Shown here one piece after another: positions 53,452-61,660 of a stretch of DNA of 64,000 bases. The position numbers were made by a program, and so were the translations under genes. The DNA lies in the NCBI RefSeq assembly GCF_003347015.1, contig NZ_PNFB01000019.1, positions 17,729 to 81,728 on the forward strand, read 5' to 3'. The notes under the pieces were generated by a model, which had not been told where the DNA came from, ran no database searches, and worked only from the letters and a program-made list of their open reading frames with translations. The DNA comes from Brachybacterium sp. YJGR34 (GTDB taxonomy: Bacteria; Actinomycetota; Actinomycetes; Actinomycetales; Dermabacteraceae). How positions within the stretch are numbered: position 1 is the stretch's first letter; each line of letters opens with the position of its first letter.

Positions 53452-54240
53452 TCAGCGCGCCTCTCCAGAAGGCCTCTGCGGCATCGGACGGATCTCGTCG
53501 CGCATCCGCTCCATGCGCGCGTCGAGGTCCGCGGCCACCCGCGCGGCGTCGTCGAGCTCCTCCCGCAGCGCCGTCGGCAGGTTCCGGGCGTACTTGTAGG
53601 AGAGCTTGTGCTCGGTGCTCGCCCAGAAGTCCATGGCGATGGTGCGCAGCTGGAGCTCGACGGGCACCAGCTCGGTGTGCTCCGAGAGGTACACGGGCAC
53701 CCGCACGATCACGTGCAGGGATCGATAGCCGTTGGGCTTGGGCGCGGCGATGTAGTCCTTGACCGCGAGCACCTCGAGGTCCTGCTGGCGGCTGAGCATG
53801 TCCGCGATCCAGTAGACGTCCGAGACGAAGCTGCAGGTGATGCGCACCCCGGCGATGTCCAGCACGCGCTCGCGGATGGCGGGGATCGTCATCTCGCCGC
53901 CGGTGCGGACGGCCTTCTCGAGCAGTGACTCGGTGGACTTCAGCCGCGTGCGCACGTGCTCGATGGGGCTGTAGTCGTGGATCAGCTCGAACTCCTGGCG
54001 CAGGATGTTCACCTTCGTCTGCACCTCGTCGATGCCGAACTGGTAGTGCATCCGCAGCGCGGTGAACTCCGCATGGATCTGACGCATCTGGGCTGCCAGC
54101 TGATCCTGATCGGTCTCGGGACTGGTCAGCTGCTCCTGTCGCCTCCGGATCAGCTCGCCGACGAGCTGGACGTCCTCCTCCGTCGACGGCGCGGCGCCCG
54201 TCGGGGGTTCCGGGGGCTCCGGAGCAAGCGGTGAGTCCAT
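53452..54240 (-). CDS. Small alarmone synthetase (RelA/SpoT synthetase domain)
   Basis: 262 residues with only a (p)ppGpp synthetase domain, no HD hydrolase or ACT/TGS. R-L-K-S-T-E-S-L-L-E-K, D-I-A-G-V-R-I-T-C-S-F, K-P-N-G-Y-R-S-L-H and V-E-L-Q-L-R-T-I-A-M-D-F-W contain the catalytic Arg, Asp and Glu positions. A ~60-residue acidic/Gln-rich N-terminus precedes it. SAS proteins of the RelQ/RelP type make (p)ppGpp from GTP/GDP and ATP without ribosome contact. TM segments absent. Confidence 0.88.
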   Translation of the reverse strand: MDSPLAPEPPEPPTGAAPSTEEDVQLVGELIRRRQEQLTSPETDQDQLAAQMRQIHAEFTALRMHYQFGIDEVQTKVNILRQEFELIHDYSPIEHVRTRLKSTESLLEKAVRTGGEMTIPAIRERVLDIAGVRITCSFVSDVYWIADMLSRQQDLEVLAVKDYIAAPKPNGYRSLHVIVRVPVYLSEHTELVPVELQLRTIAMDFWASTEHKLSYKYARNLPTALREELDDAARVAADLDARMERMRDEIRPMPQRPSGEAR

Positions 54241-54285
54241 GGGGCTGCCCTTCGACGGGAACTGCGGCGCGCCGACTGTGCCAGA

Positions 54286-55218
54286 TCACGCTGGACGTCC
54301 GGTGGACGCTCCGCCCCGCTCCCGCCACCAGGTGCCCGTCGCCTCGAGCGCGTTGAAGGTGTACACGTGCGCGCCGGCGAGTCCGAGCTGGGGATCCTCG
54401 TAGCCGGGGGCGAGCTGCTCGAGCAGCGGGTCCGGCGACCAGCTGCTGCGGCCCAGCAGGTGCCGCATCCCGGCGCCCTGGGCGGCGAGCAGCTTCAGGG
54501 ACGGCCCCACGCCCACGCGCGCCCCGATCCGCAGCAGCCGGCCGCGGTCCACCGGGCCGGCGATCCCCGGGCGCAGCGGCAGCCCGATCCCCGCCCGGCG
54601 CAGCTCCCGGGTCCAGTCCAGCAGCAGCGTGGCGTCGAAGCACAGCTGGCTGACCAGCACCGAGGCGTGCTCCGCCTTCCTGAGCAGAAGATCGGTCGCC
54701 GCGAAGGGCGAGCGCACGTAGGGATGCCCCTCGGGGTGCACGCCCACGCCGATCTCGACGCGGTGCCCGGTGCGCGCGATCTCCTCGAGCAGGGCGAGCG
54801 TGCCCTCGTAGGGGCCGGCGGGCGTCGTGGCGTCCCCGGCGATGACGAACACCTCCCGGACGCCGGCGGCGGTGAGCTCCGCGAGCTGGCGCTCCAGGGT
54901 CCGGCGCGAGTCCACCTGCCGTGCGGCCAGGTGGGGGATCGCCGCGAAGCCCGCCCGGGCGAGGCCGGCGGCGGTGTCGATCGTGGCCTGGAGGCCCTGG
55001 CGCGGGGAGGAGGTGACGGTGACTCGCGCCCCGGGAGGGAGGTGTTCGTGCACGGCCCCCACGATGCCGGGCAGCGGGATGACCTCGAACTGCGCGGCGG
55101 CCAGGGAGGAGGCCGAATCCCGGGGGAGGGGAGCGGCCGGGGCGCGGGCGGTGACGTCCGGGGGAAGGCCGCGCCCCGGCTCGCTGTCAGCCACGGCCGG
55201 GGGCGGCGGCGGTGACAT
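54286..55218 (-). CDS. Methylenetetrahydrofolate reductase family protein
   Basis: Up to 310 residues, TIM-barrel MTHFR. After a Pro-rich start, F-E-V-I-P-L-P-G-I-V, S-S-P-R-Q-G, V-F-V-I-A-G-D-A-T-T-P, and C-F-D-A-T follow the family with flavin and folate positions. It overlaps the upstream demethylase gene by 32 bases from this ATG, or by 8 bases from a GTG at 55194. With that gene it should oxidise or reduce methyl-THF/methylene-THF, draining methyl groups from the demethylation. Confidence 0.82.
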   Translation of the reverse strand: MSPPPPPAVADSEPGRGLPPDVTARAPAAPLPRDSASSLAAAQFEVIPLPGIVGAVHEHLPPGARVTVTSSPRQGLQATIDTAAGLARAGFAAIPHLAARQVDSRRTLERQLAELTAAGVREVFVIAGDATTPAGPYEGTLALLEEIARTGHRVEIGVGVHPEGHPYVRSPFAATDLLLRKAEHASVLVSQLCFDATLLLDWTRELRRAGIGLPLRPGIAGPVDRGRLLRIGARVGVGPSLKLLAAQGAGMRHLLGRSSWSPDPLLEQLAPGYEDPQLGLAGAHVYTFNALEATGTWWRERGGASTGRPA

Positions 55219-56416
55219 CGGCCTTGGGCTGCTCCTTGGTGGGGTCGATGAAGGGCTTGGGCACCACCACGGCCTCGACCGGGGTCTGGCCGGACGGCTC
55301 CGCGACGCCGGGGCGCTCGCCGACGTCCACCTGCAGCTCGGTGCCCACCGCGGAGAGCGCGGCGGGGACCATGGCCAGTCCGATGTTCTTCTCCAGCCGC
55401 GGGGAGCGGCAGGCGGAGGTGACCTGCCCGACGCGCTCGCCCTCGTGCAGGACGGGGAAGGCGTCGATCATCGATCCGTCGTTGTAGGTGCCCAGATCCG
55501 CCCCGCCGATCTCGAGGCCCACCAGGCGCCGCCGCGGCCCCTCGGCCTTGATCCGGGTGAGCGCCTGCTTGCCGAGGAAGTCCGCCTCCTGCTCGAGATC
55601 CACCATCCAGTCGTAGCCCATCCCGATCTCGAAGGGATTGGTGTCCACGGTGATGTCCGCGCCGTGGGCGAGCATCCCGCCCTCGATGCGGCGCATGTGG
55701 CAGGGGCCGATCACCCGCAGGCCGTGCGGGCGCCCGGCCTCCCACACCAGGTCCCAGAGGCGCTCGGCGTTCCGGGAGGCCTCGTGGACGTAGATCTCGT
55801 AGCCGATCTCCCCGGTGTAGCCGGTGCGCGAGACGGTCACGTCGATCCCCTCGACGTGGAAGTCGTGGAGGTAGTAGTAGGGGATGTCCGCGACGGCATC
55901 GCCCAGCAGGTCGCGCATCACGGCGAAGGAGGCCGGGCCCTGCACCTGGACGGGTGCGGCATCGGCCTCGACGATCCGGACGTCCATCCCGGCGTAGGCG
56001 GCGACCCCGCGCGCCCACAGCAGGATGTCGCTGTCCGCGAGGGAGAGCCAGAAGCGGTTCTCCTCGAGCCGGAGCAGCACGGGATCGTTGAGGATCCCGC
56101 CGTGCTGGTCGGTGAGGAAGACGTACTTGCACTGCCCCACGGCGCACTTCGAGAGATCGCGGGTCACCAGCAGGTTCGTGAAGTCGAAGGCGTCGGGACC
56201 GGAGATCTCGATCTGGCGCTCGACGCCGACGTCCCAGAGGGTCGCGCCCTCGAGCAGCGCCCAGTACTCCGCGACCGGGTCGCCGTAGTGGCGGGGGTGG
56301 TACGTGTGGTTGTAGACGCTGTACATCGCGACCCCGTGGCGACGCGATGCGTAGAAGAAGGGGGACTTGCGGATCCGGGGGTAGAGCAGCACCTGTGGGT
56401 TCGGGTTCACGGTCAT
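55187..56416 (-). CDS. GcvT-family tetrahydrofolate-dependent demethylase (DmdA/LigM-like)
   Basis: 409 residues, two GcvT domains (folate-binding barrel and C-terminal barrel). E-R-Q-I-E-I-S-G-P-D-A, C-K-Y-V-F-L-T-D-Q-H-G-G-I-L-N-D-P and S-R-T-G-Y-T-G-E-I-G-Y-E-I-Y are shared with DMSP demethylase DmdA and the O-demethylase group LigM, more than with glycine cleavage GcvT; no gcvH/gcvP lies nearby. It transfers a methyl group to THF, with the MTHFR next. GGAGG before the ATG at 56416. Substrate uncertain. Confidence 0.82.
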   Translation of the reverse strand: MTVNPNPQVLLYPRIRKSPFFYASRRHGVAMYSVYNHTYHPRHYGDPVAEYWALLEGATLWDVGVERQIEISGPDAFDFTNLLVTRDLSKCAVGQCKYVFLTDQHGGILNDPVLLRLEENRFWLSLADSDILLWARGVAAYAGMDVRIVEADAAPVQVQGPASFAVMRDLLGDAVADIPYYYLHDFHVEGIDVTVSRTGYTGEIGYEIYVHEASRNAERLWDLVWEAGRPHGLRVIGPCHMRRIEGGMLAHGADITVDTNPFEIGMGYDWMVDLEQEADFLGKQALTRIKAEGPRRRLVGLEIGGADLGTYNDGSMIDAFPVLHEGERVGQVTSACRSPRLEKNIGLAMVPAALSAVGTELQVDVGERPGVAEPSGQTPVEAVVVPKPFIDPTKEQPKADVTAAAPGRG

Positions 56417-56461
56417 CGTGGCCTCCAAGAGATGTGTCCGTAGCCAACTGTGGCACTTCAC

Positions 56462-56493
56462 TGCGCGATGCGCAATCATGTGCGTATGGCGCA
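56462..56493. promoter_or_regulatory. Candidate IclR-family operator in the divergent gap
   Basis: TGCGC motifs at 56462 and 56469 and GCGCA at 56470 and 56489 make nested inverted repeats, including TGCGC-N15-GCGCA (56469-56493), between the demethylase gene and its IclR regulator. The core is more AT-rich than average. It overlaps the possible IclR start codons, so an autoregulator binding here would also block its own translation start region. Confidence 0.35.
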
Positions 56494-57319
56494 ACGACAG
56501 GGATCGCAGAGCCGAGGCGACGGAGGCGGGGCCGATGCCGGGGTGCGCAGTGCCTCGAGCCCGGTGCAGTCGGTGGAGCGGGCCGCGACGGTGCTCGAGA
56601 TCCTCGCCCGTGAGGGCGGCGCGGGCGTCGGGGAGATCGCCCGTGAGCTGGGGGTCCATGCCTCCACCGCCTCGCGTCTGATCGGGGCTCTGGCCGCGCA
56701 CGAGCTGGTCGAACGGCACTCCTCCAGCGGGCAGGTCCGCCTCGGGGTGGGGATCCTGCGCCTGGCCTCGGCCACTCGCTCCGGGCTGGACCTCGTGACG
56801 CAGGCGGGCCCGGTCTGCGATGCGCTCGCCGAGGTGCTCGAGGAGACCGTGAACCTCGCCGTCTACCGCTCGGGCGCGGCGGTGAACCTGTACCAGGCGC
56901 AGGGGACCAGGACCGTCGCCATGCACAACTGGGTGGGGGACAGGACCGTCCTGCACGCCACCTCGAGCGGGAAGATGCTGATGGCGCATCTGCCGCCCGA
57001 GGAGTGCGAGGAGCTGCTGTCCACCACGCTGGAGGCGTTCACGCAGAGCACCCTCACCGACCGCGACGCCCTGCGCGAGGAGCTGCGCCATGCCCGGGAG
57101 CGCGGCTGGGCGCAGTCGATCGAGGAGTTCGAGGAGGGGCTGAACGCGGTGGCCGCGCCGCTGCGCGGACCCGAGGGCACGGTCGTGGCCGCTCTCTCCG
57201 TCGCCGGCCCCGCCTATCGGCTCTCCCCGGAGGCGCTGCCCGGTGCGGCGGAGGCCGTGCGCCGGGCCGCCGGTCAGATCTCCCGCGCGCTCGGGCACCG
57301 TGCGGAGGTCACAGGCTGA
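56486..57319 (+). CDS. IclR family transcriptional regulator
   Basis: 277 residues from the ATG at 56486 (in-frame starts at 56450, 56468 and 56480 also exist). Winged helix about 37-95, with R-A-A-T-V-L-E-I-L-A and V-H-A-S-T-A-S-R-L-I as the recognition helix; effector domain with T-V-N-L-A-V-Y-R and L-H-A-T-S-S-G-K-M-L-M-A-H-L. It is divergent from the demethylase operon, suggesting control by its substrate or product. It may also govern the flavoenzyme gene downstream, which converges on it. Confidence 0.9.
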   Translation: MAQRQGSQSRGDGGGADAGVRSASSPVQSVERAATVLEILAREGGAGVGEIARELGVHASTASRLIGALAAHELVERHSSSGQVRLGVGILRLASATRSGLDLVTQAGPVCDALAEVLEETVNLAVYRSGAAVNLYQAQGTRTVAMHNWVGDRTVLHATSSGKMLMAHLPPEECEELLSTTLEAFTQSTLTDRDALREELRHARERGWAQSIEEFEEGLNAVAAPLRGPEGTVVAALSVAGPAYRLSPEALPGAAEAVRRAAGQISRALGHRAEVTG

Positions 57320-57436
57320 TCAGCCGTGTTCGATGCGCTGTTCTCCTGCCGTTCGCAGGCTCACAGCACGTCGATCAGCCCCTGCTGGATGCGCTGATCT
57401 CCTGCCGTTCGCAGGCTCACAGCACGTCGATCAGCC
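57318..57436. repeat. Tandem 56 bp repeat carrying twin hairpins
   Basis: A 49-base unit (57332-57380 and 57388-57436) occurs twice with one mismatch and a 56-base period; the flanking GATCAGCC occurs three times (57318, 57373, 57429). Each unit has the hairpin CCTGC-CGTTC-GCAGG. GGCTGATCAGCC spans the end of the IclR gene. The array fills the gap between convergent genes and reaches the stop of the flavoenzyme gene. Repeated terminator or a duplicated small-RNA/REP-like element. Confidence 0.75.
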
Positions 57437-59950
57437 TTTCATCCGCGCGTCGTCGGGGTCGAAGGGCGGAGTGCGGCCGACGGTCAGCACCGTCACCGCG
57501 TGGCGGCCGCCCAGGTACTGCACCTGCAGGCTCTCGCCCTCCCGCGCCCTCTCGGCGGGCAGGTACGCCATGAGCAGGTATCGGCCGAGCGACGGGGCCG
57601 GCCCGGCGGAGGTGACGAACGAGCGTCGGCCCCGAGCGTCGACGAGCACGTCGCCGTCGGGCGCGAGCACCGGCTCTCCGCCGGTCGGGAAGCGGGGCGG
57701 GGTGCCGCCCGCCGGCGGCTCCATGGCCAGAGTGCACAGCAGCGCCGCGGGCGTTCCCTCGCGGGCAGCGAGGTAGGCCTGCTTGCCCACGAAATCCGCG
57801 CGCTTGACCTTCGGCAGCGCCAGACCCGCCTCGACGGGGTCGAACTCCGCCGTGAGCTCGGCGCCCATCAGTCGGTAGCCCTTCTCCAGCCGTCCCGTCG
57901 TGCCGTAGACGCCGATCCCCGCCGGGCGGACGCCGTGCTCCTGGCCCGCCTCCCACAGCTGGTCCCAGAGTGCGAGCGCGTGCTCGCTCGCCACATGGAT
58001 CTCCCAGCCCAGCTCGCCCACATAGGAGATCCGCAGCAGCGAGGCCGGGATGCTGCCCAGCTCCGCGTCCTGCGCAGTGCCGAAGCCGAAGGTGGCATCG
58101 GACAGATCGTGCGTCGTCACCGCGGAGAGAAGGGCGCGGGCCCGCGGCCCCCAGACGCCGATCGTGGAGATCGCCGAGGTGCGGTCCGTCAGCTGCACCG
58201 AGCCGTCCGCGGGCAGATGGTCCCGCAGCCAGAGCAGGTCGCGGCCGCCCTCGGCGCCGCCGGTGATGATCCGGAAGTCCTCGGAGCCGCGGCGCACGAT
58301 CGTGAGATCGGAGCGGAAGGTGCCCGCGGGGGTCAGCATCGGCGTGTAGACCACGCGACCGATCGGCACGTCGATGCGCGCCATCGCCAGGTGCTCGAGC
58401 AGTCCGAGGGCACCCGGACCGGTGACGTCGAGGATCGCGAACGAGGCGAGGTCCACCATCGCCACGCCCTCGCGCAGGGCGAGGTGCTCGGCCTCGATGA
58501 TCGGCGAGAACCAGCGTGCGTCCCATTCGTGCTCGCGGACGGGGATCTGCTGCGCGTACCGGTCCAGGAGGTCCTCGTTGGAGGTGTACCACTGCGGCCG
58601 CTCCCAGCCCGCCGCCTCGAAGTACTCCGCGCCGAGCGCCTCGGTGCGCGCGTGGACGGGGCCGGTGCGCTGGGGGCGGTCGCTGAGCCATTGCTCGCGG
58701 GGGTGGGAGATCCCGTAGATCTTCGGGAACCCCTCCGCGGCCCGGGCCCGGACATGGGCCTCGGTGCGGGCACCGGGGTGGAAGCGGGCGGGGTCCGCGC
58801 CGTGCGCATCGATCTCGCTGACGCCGTCGGTGAGCAGCTCGGCGAGCATCCGGCCCGCACCGGCGGCCTCCTTGATCCACACCGCCGCCGCCGACCACAG
58901 GCCCCGGACCTCGGGCAGCTCACCGATGAGGGCGCCGCCGTCGGGCGTGACGGAGAGCAGTCCGTTGATCGCCGCCCGTCGCGGAGGTTCCGGATCGCTC
59001 AGCAGCTCGGGGAACAGTCCGCGGGCGTGGGCGAGCTGCTCGGCGAAGTCCTCCTCGGTGAAGGGGAAGCTGGTGGGGGAGGCCTGCCCTCGCAGGTCGC
59101 CGACGGGCGGGATCTCCTCGCTGCGATGCAGCAGCGGCCGGTGCGCGTAGGAGCCGATCTCGAGATCCGCGCCGCGCTGGCGCTCGTACATCTTGTGGTC
59201 CATGTCCCGCAGCAGCGGGACGCTGATCCACTCCTGGGTGGCCTCGAGCTGCGGGATCGGGCCGACGTCGAGCATCTGGTGCACGGCCGGGGTGAGCGGG
59301 ATCGAGGCGCCGGCCAGGGCGGCCACCTGCGGGCTCCACACGCCGCAGGCGATGACCACGGTCTCGGTCTCGATCGCACCGCGATCGGTGACCACCTTCT
59401 GCACCCGCCCGCCGGTGACCTCGAGCTCGAGCACCTCGGTCTCGGGATGGGTGCTGAGGGCGCCGAGCGCCCGGGCGCGCTCGCGCCACAGCTCGCCGGC
59501 ACGCAGCGGGTCGACGATCGCGCCGGTGGGAGTGTGGAAGCCGCCGATCAGAGCGGAGGCGTCGCAGAAGGGGACCAGCTGCTGGATCTCGGCAGGGGAG
59601 ATCATGTGGGCCTCCACGCCCCAGGACATCGCCGAGGTCATGCGCCGCGTGAGCTCCTGCATCCGCTCGGCGCTGCGCGCGGCCTCGATGCCCCCGCACA
59701 CGGTGAGGACGCCGAGCTCGCCGTACTGCCGCAGCGAGTCGACGGTGAGGTCGGTGACCTCCTTGGAATGATCGACGGGGAAGACGAAGTTCGAGGCGTG
59801 GCTTGTGGAACCGCCGGGATCGGGCAGCGGGCCCTTGTCGACCTGCACGATGTCGCGCCATCCCAGCTCGGCCAGATGGGCGACGGCGGCATTGCCCACC
59901 ACCCCTGCGCCGATGACGACGATGTCTGCGCGATCCGGAACCTCAGCCAT
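57431..59950 (-). CDS. FAD-dependent oxidoreductase with GcvT domains, dimethylglycine oxidase/sarcosine dehydrogenase-like
   Basis: 839 residues. An N-terminal DAO fold with G-A-G-V-V-G-N (14-20) and G-G-S-T-S-H-A (His51), the position of covalently linked FAD in Arthrobacter dimethylglycine oxidase; then an FAO_M segment and GcvT and GcvT-C domains from about 425. The flavin part oxidises an N-methyl amine to an iminium and the folate part captures the one-carbon unit. Length matches DMGO (about 830). GGGAGG before the ATG. Near the demethylase, MTHFR and IclR genes; substrate not proved. Confidence 0.87.
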   Translation of the reverse strand: MAEVPDRADIVVIGAGVVGNAAVAHLAELGWRDIVQVDKGPLPDPGGSTSHASNFVFPVDHSKEVTDLTVDSLRQYGELGVLTVCGGIEAARSAERMQELTRRMTSAMSWGVEAHMISPAEIQQLVPFCDASALIGGFHTPTGAIVDPLRAGELWRERARALGALSTHPETEVLELEVTGGRVQKVVTDRGAIETETVVIACGVWSPQVAALAGASIPLTPAVHQMLDVGPIPQLEATQEWISVPLLRDMDHKMYERQRGADLEIGSYAHRPLLHRSEEIPPVGDLRGQASPTSFPFTEEDFAEQLAHARGLFPELLSDPEPPRRAAINGLLSVTPDGGALIGELPEVRGLWSAAAVWIKEAAGAGRMLAELLTDGVSEIDAHGADPARFHPGARTEAHVRARAAEGFPKIYGISHPREQWLSDRPQRTGPVHARTEALGAEYFEAAGWERPQWYTSNEDLLDRYAQQIPVREHEWDARWFSPIIEAEHLALREGVAMVDLASFAILDVTGPGALGLLEHLAMARIDVPIGRVVYTPMLTPAGTFRSDLTIVRRGSEDFRIITGGAEGGRDLLWLRDHLPADGSVQLTDRTSAISTIGVWGPRARALLSAVTTHDLSDATFGFGTAQDAELGSIPASLLRISYVGELGWEIHVASEHALALWDQLWEAGQEHGVRPAGIGVYGTTGRLEKGYRLMGAELTAEFDPVEAGLALPKVKRADFVGKQAYLAAREGTPAALLCTLAMEPPAGGTPPRFPTGGEPVLAPDGDVLVDARGRRSFVTSAGPAPSLGRYLLMAYLPAERAREGESLQVQYLGGRHAVTVLTVGRTPPFDPDDARMKG

Positions 59951-60025
59951 GGCATCCTCCCGAGCTCGGTGTGAGCGTCCTCACGGTAGCCCAGGGAGGA
60001 GAGCGGGCGCCATGGGTGGCGGCAC

Positions 60026-60391
60026 TCAGTCCTCCTCGGTGCTCCCCGTCCGGTCCGGGTGCTGGGTGCCGAGGTGGCTGTAGAGCGTCTCGAGCAGCTC
60101 GCGGAAGCGCCCGGCGACGGCGTGGCCGCCCTCGGTCAGCGTGTAGGCGGGACGAGCGCCGTCCATCGTGCGCTGCACGAAGCCGTCCTCCTCGAGGGTG
60201 CGGAGGGTCTGGGAGATCATCCGTTCGCTCGATCCGCCGACGCGACGATGGATCTCCCCGAAGCGGGTCGCGCCGTCGTCGAGGGCGACCATGACCAGGG
60301 GAACCCAGCGTCCGGTGAGATCGCGCAGCGCGGACTGCGAGGGGCACTGCGCGCTGAAGGCATCGAACGACGGAGTCGCCGGTGGTGTCAC
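60026..60391 (-). CDS. HxlR-family winged-helix regulator
   Basis: 121 residues from the GTG at 60391, chosen because GGAAGGAG lies about 6 bases before it; an ATG at 60421 in the same frame has no such site and overlaps the -10 box TAGGAT. Contains A-Q-C-P-S-Q-S-A-L-R-D-L (Cys near the N-terminus, common in redox- or electrophile-sensing HxlR) and the winged helix G-E-I-H-R-R-V-G-G-S-S-E-R-M-I-S-Q-T-L-R. It is divergent from a QorB-like gene with twin operators between them. Confidence 0.88.
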   Translation of the reverse strand: MTPPATPSFDAFSAQCPSQSALRDLTGRWVPLVMVALDDGATRFGEIHRRVGGSSERMISQTLRTLEEDGFVQRTMDGARPAYTLTEGGHAVAGRFRELLETLYSHLGTQHPDRTGSTEED

Positions 60392-60432
60392 AGCAGTCTC
60401 CTTCCTCTCCTCGACAACCATCCTAGCGTGTG

Positions 60433-60464
60433 CTTACGATACGTAAGGACTTACGATCAGTAAG
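60433..60464. promoter_or_regulatory. Twin operator for HxlR and the divergent reductase gene
   Basis: CTTACG-ATA-CGTAAG (60433-60447, perfect) and CTTAC-GATCA-GTAAG (60450-60464, perfect arms), centres 17 bases apart. The sites lie on the -35 region of the HxlR gene (TAGGAT at 60421-60426 on the minus strand) and upstream of 60488. QorR/YodB-type HxlR proteins control a neighbouring quinone reductase through such sites, with Cys-based release. Confidence 0.75.
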
Positions 60465-60487
60465 TAATCGAGAGGGAGACCACCACC

Positions 60488-61351
60488 ATGACCATCGCCA
60501 TCACCGCAGCCACCGGCCAGCTGGGCCGCCTCGTCGTCGACGAGCTGCTCGCCCGCACCAGCGCCGAGCAGATCGTCGCCCTCGCGCGGGACACCTCCAA
60601 GGCTGCCGATCTCGCCGCACGCGGCATCGAGGTGCGACCGTTCGACTACGACCGGCCGGAGGCTCTCGCCCCGGCGCTCGAGGGGGTCGACCGCCTGCTG
60701 CTGATCTCCGGCGACGCCGTCGGTCAGCGAGTGGCGCAGCATGCCGCGGTGATCGAGGCGGCGACGGCCTCCCGCGTGCCCTTCGTCGCCTACACCAGCG
60801 TGCTGCACGCGGATACCGCCCAGCACCTCGCCGTCGCGCCCGACCATGTCGAGACCGAGCAGCTCCTGGCGGACGCGCCCTTCGCCGTGGCGCTGCTGCG
60901 CAACGGCTGGTACTCGGAGAACCTCGTCGACGCCGCGGCGCAGGCCGCGGGCAGCGGATACGTGCTCACCAGTGCCGGGGACGGCCGACAGTTCACCGCC
61001 GCGCGCCGTGACTACGCCGCAGCCGCCGCCGCGGTGCTCACGGCGGAGACCGCCGAGGCTGCCACCTACGAGCTCGCCGGGGACACCGGCTTCACGCAGG
61101 ACGAGTTCGCACAGCTCGTCGGCGAGCTCGCGGGAGCCACGGTCACTGCGCAGCACGTCAGCACCGAGGGGCATCGTGCGGCGCTGGCGGAGGCTGGCCT
61201 GCCCGACGGCCTCGTCGACTTCCTGGTCAGCACCGAGCAGGCGGTCGCGCACGGCGAGCTGGCCGACCCTGCGTCGGGTACCCTCTCGGGGCTCATCGGT
61301 CGTCCCACCACGCCGCTGCGCGAGACGCTCGCGGGAGCTCTCACCCGCTGA
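60488..61351 (+). CDS. NAD(P)H-binding quinone reductase-like protein (QorB/NmrA family)
   Basis: 287 residues. T-A-A-T-G-Q-L-G-R-L-V (5-15) is the Rossmann motif of the QorB/YtfG group; Y-T-S-V-L-H-A-D-T, L-R-N-G-W-Y-S-E-N and the late Q-D-E-F-A-Q-L-V follow that family. QorB reduces quinones with NADPH. Regulated by the divergent HxlR. GAGAGGGAG before the ATG. Quinone or electrophile stress is the likely inducer. Confidence 0.88.
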   Translation: MTIAITAATGQLGRLVVDELLARTSAEQIVALARDTSKAADLAARGIEVRPFDYDRPEALAPALEGVDRLLLISGDAVGQRVAQHAAVIEAATASRVPFVAYTSVLHADTAQHLAVAPDHVETEQLLADAPFAVALLRNGWYSENLVDAAAQAAGSGYVLTSAGDGRQFTAARRDYAAAAAAVLTAETAEAATYELAGDTGFTQDEFAQLVGELAGATVTAQHVSTEGHRAALAEAGLPDGLVDFLVSTEQAVAHGELADPASGTLSGLIGRPTTPLRETLAGALTR

Positions 61352-61425
61352 TCCGTCGGCGGGGCGGGGTGCGCGCCGGACCGTCAGGCCGTTCCGGACA
61401 AGACCGACATGTCAGACATCCACGA

Positions 61426-61431
61426 TAGATT
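61426..61431 (+). promoter_or_regulatory. -10 box of leaderless promoter for the 61438 gene
   Basis: TAGATT, six bases, ATG at 61438. Confidence 0.45.
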
Positions 61432-61437
61432 CTGGGC

Positions 61438-61611
61438 ATGAGTGATGAAAATCTGGTCCGGGCACGAGCCCGGCATCGCGAGCTCTACGGTCCGCCCATA
61501 GAGGCGCGCGCCTACGCCGAGGATCTCGGTGCTGTTCACTGCGAGGAGTGCGGGGCGGTGTACTTCGCGCAGCCGGGGCTGCCGCGCGACGGGCACGATT
61601 GTCCTGACTGA
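61438..61611 (+). CDS. 57-residue Cys-rich (zinc-ribbon-like) protein
   Basis: Read directly: M-S-D-E-N-L-V-R-A-R-A-R-H-R-E-L-Y, then H-C-E-E-C-G-A-V-Y-F and a final H-D-C-P-D. C-x2-C plus the later H-D-C could bind one zinc. Helical, basic N-terminal half. Several AT-ending codons (ATA, AAT, GTT, GAA) differ from the neighbours. Leaderless start. Unknown function; the small size keeps it out of many annotations. Confidence 0.5.
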   Translation: MSDENLVRARARHRELYGPPIEARAYAEDLGAVHCEECGAVYFAQPGLPRDGHDCPD

Positions 61612-61660
61612 GGAGTCGCGGCGTGGGTATGTGGATGCGGATGCCCCGCCCGTTCCGGGG

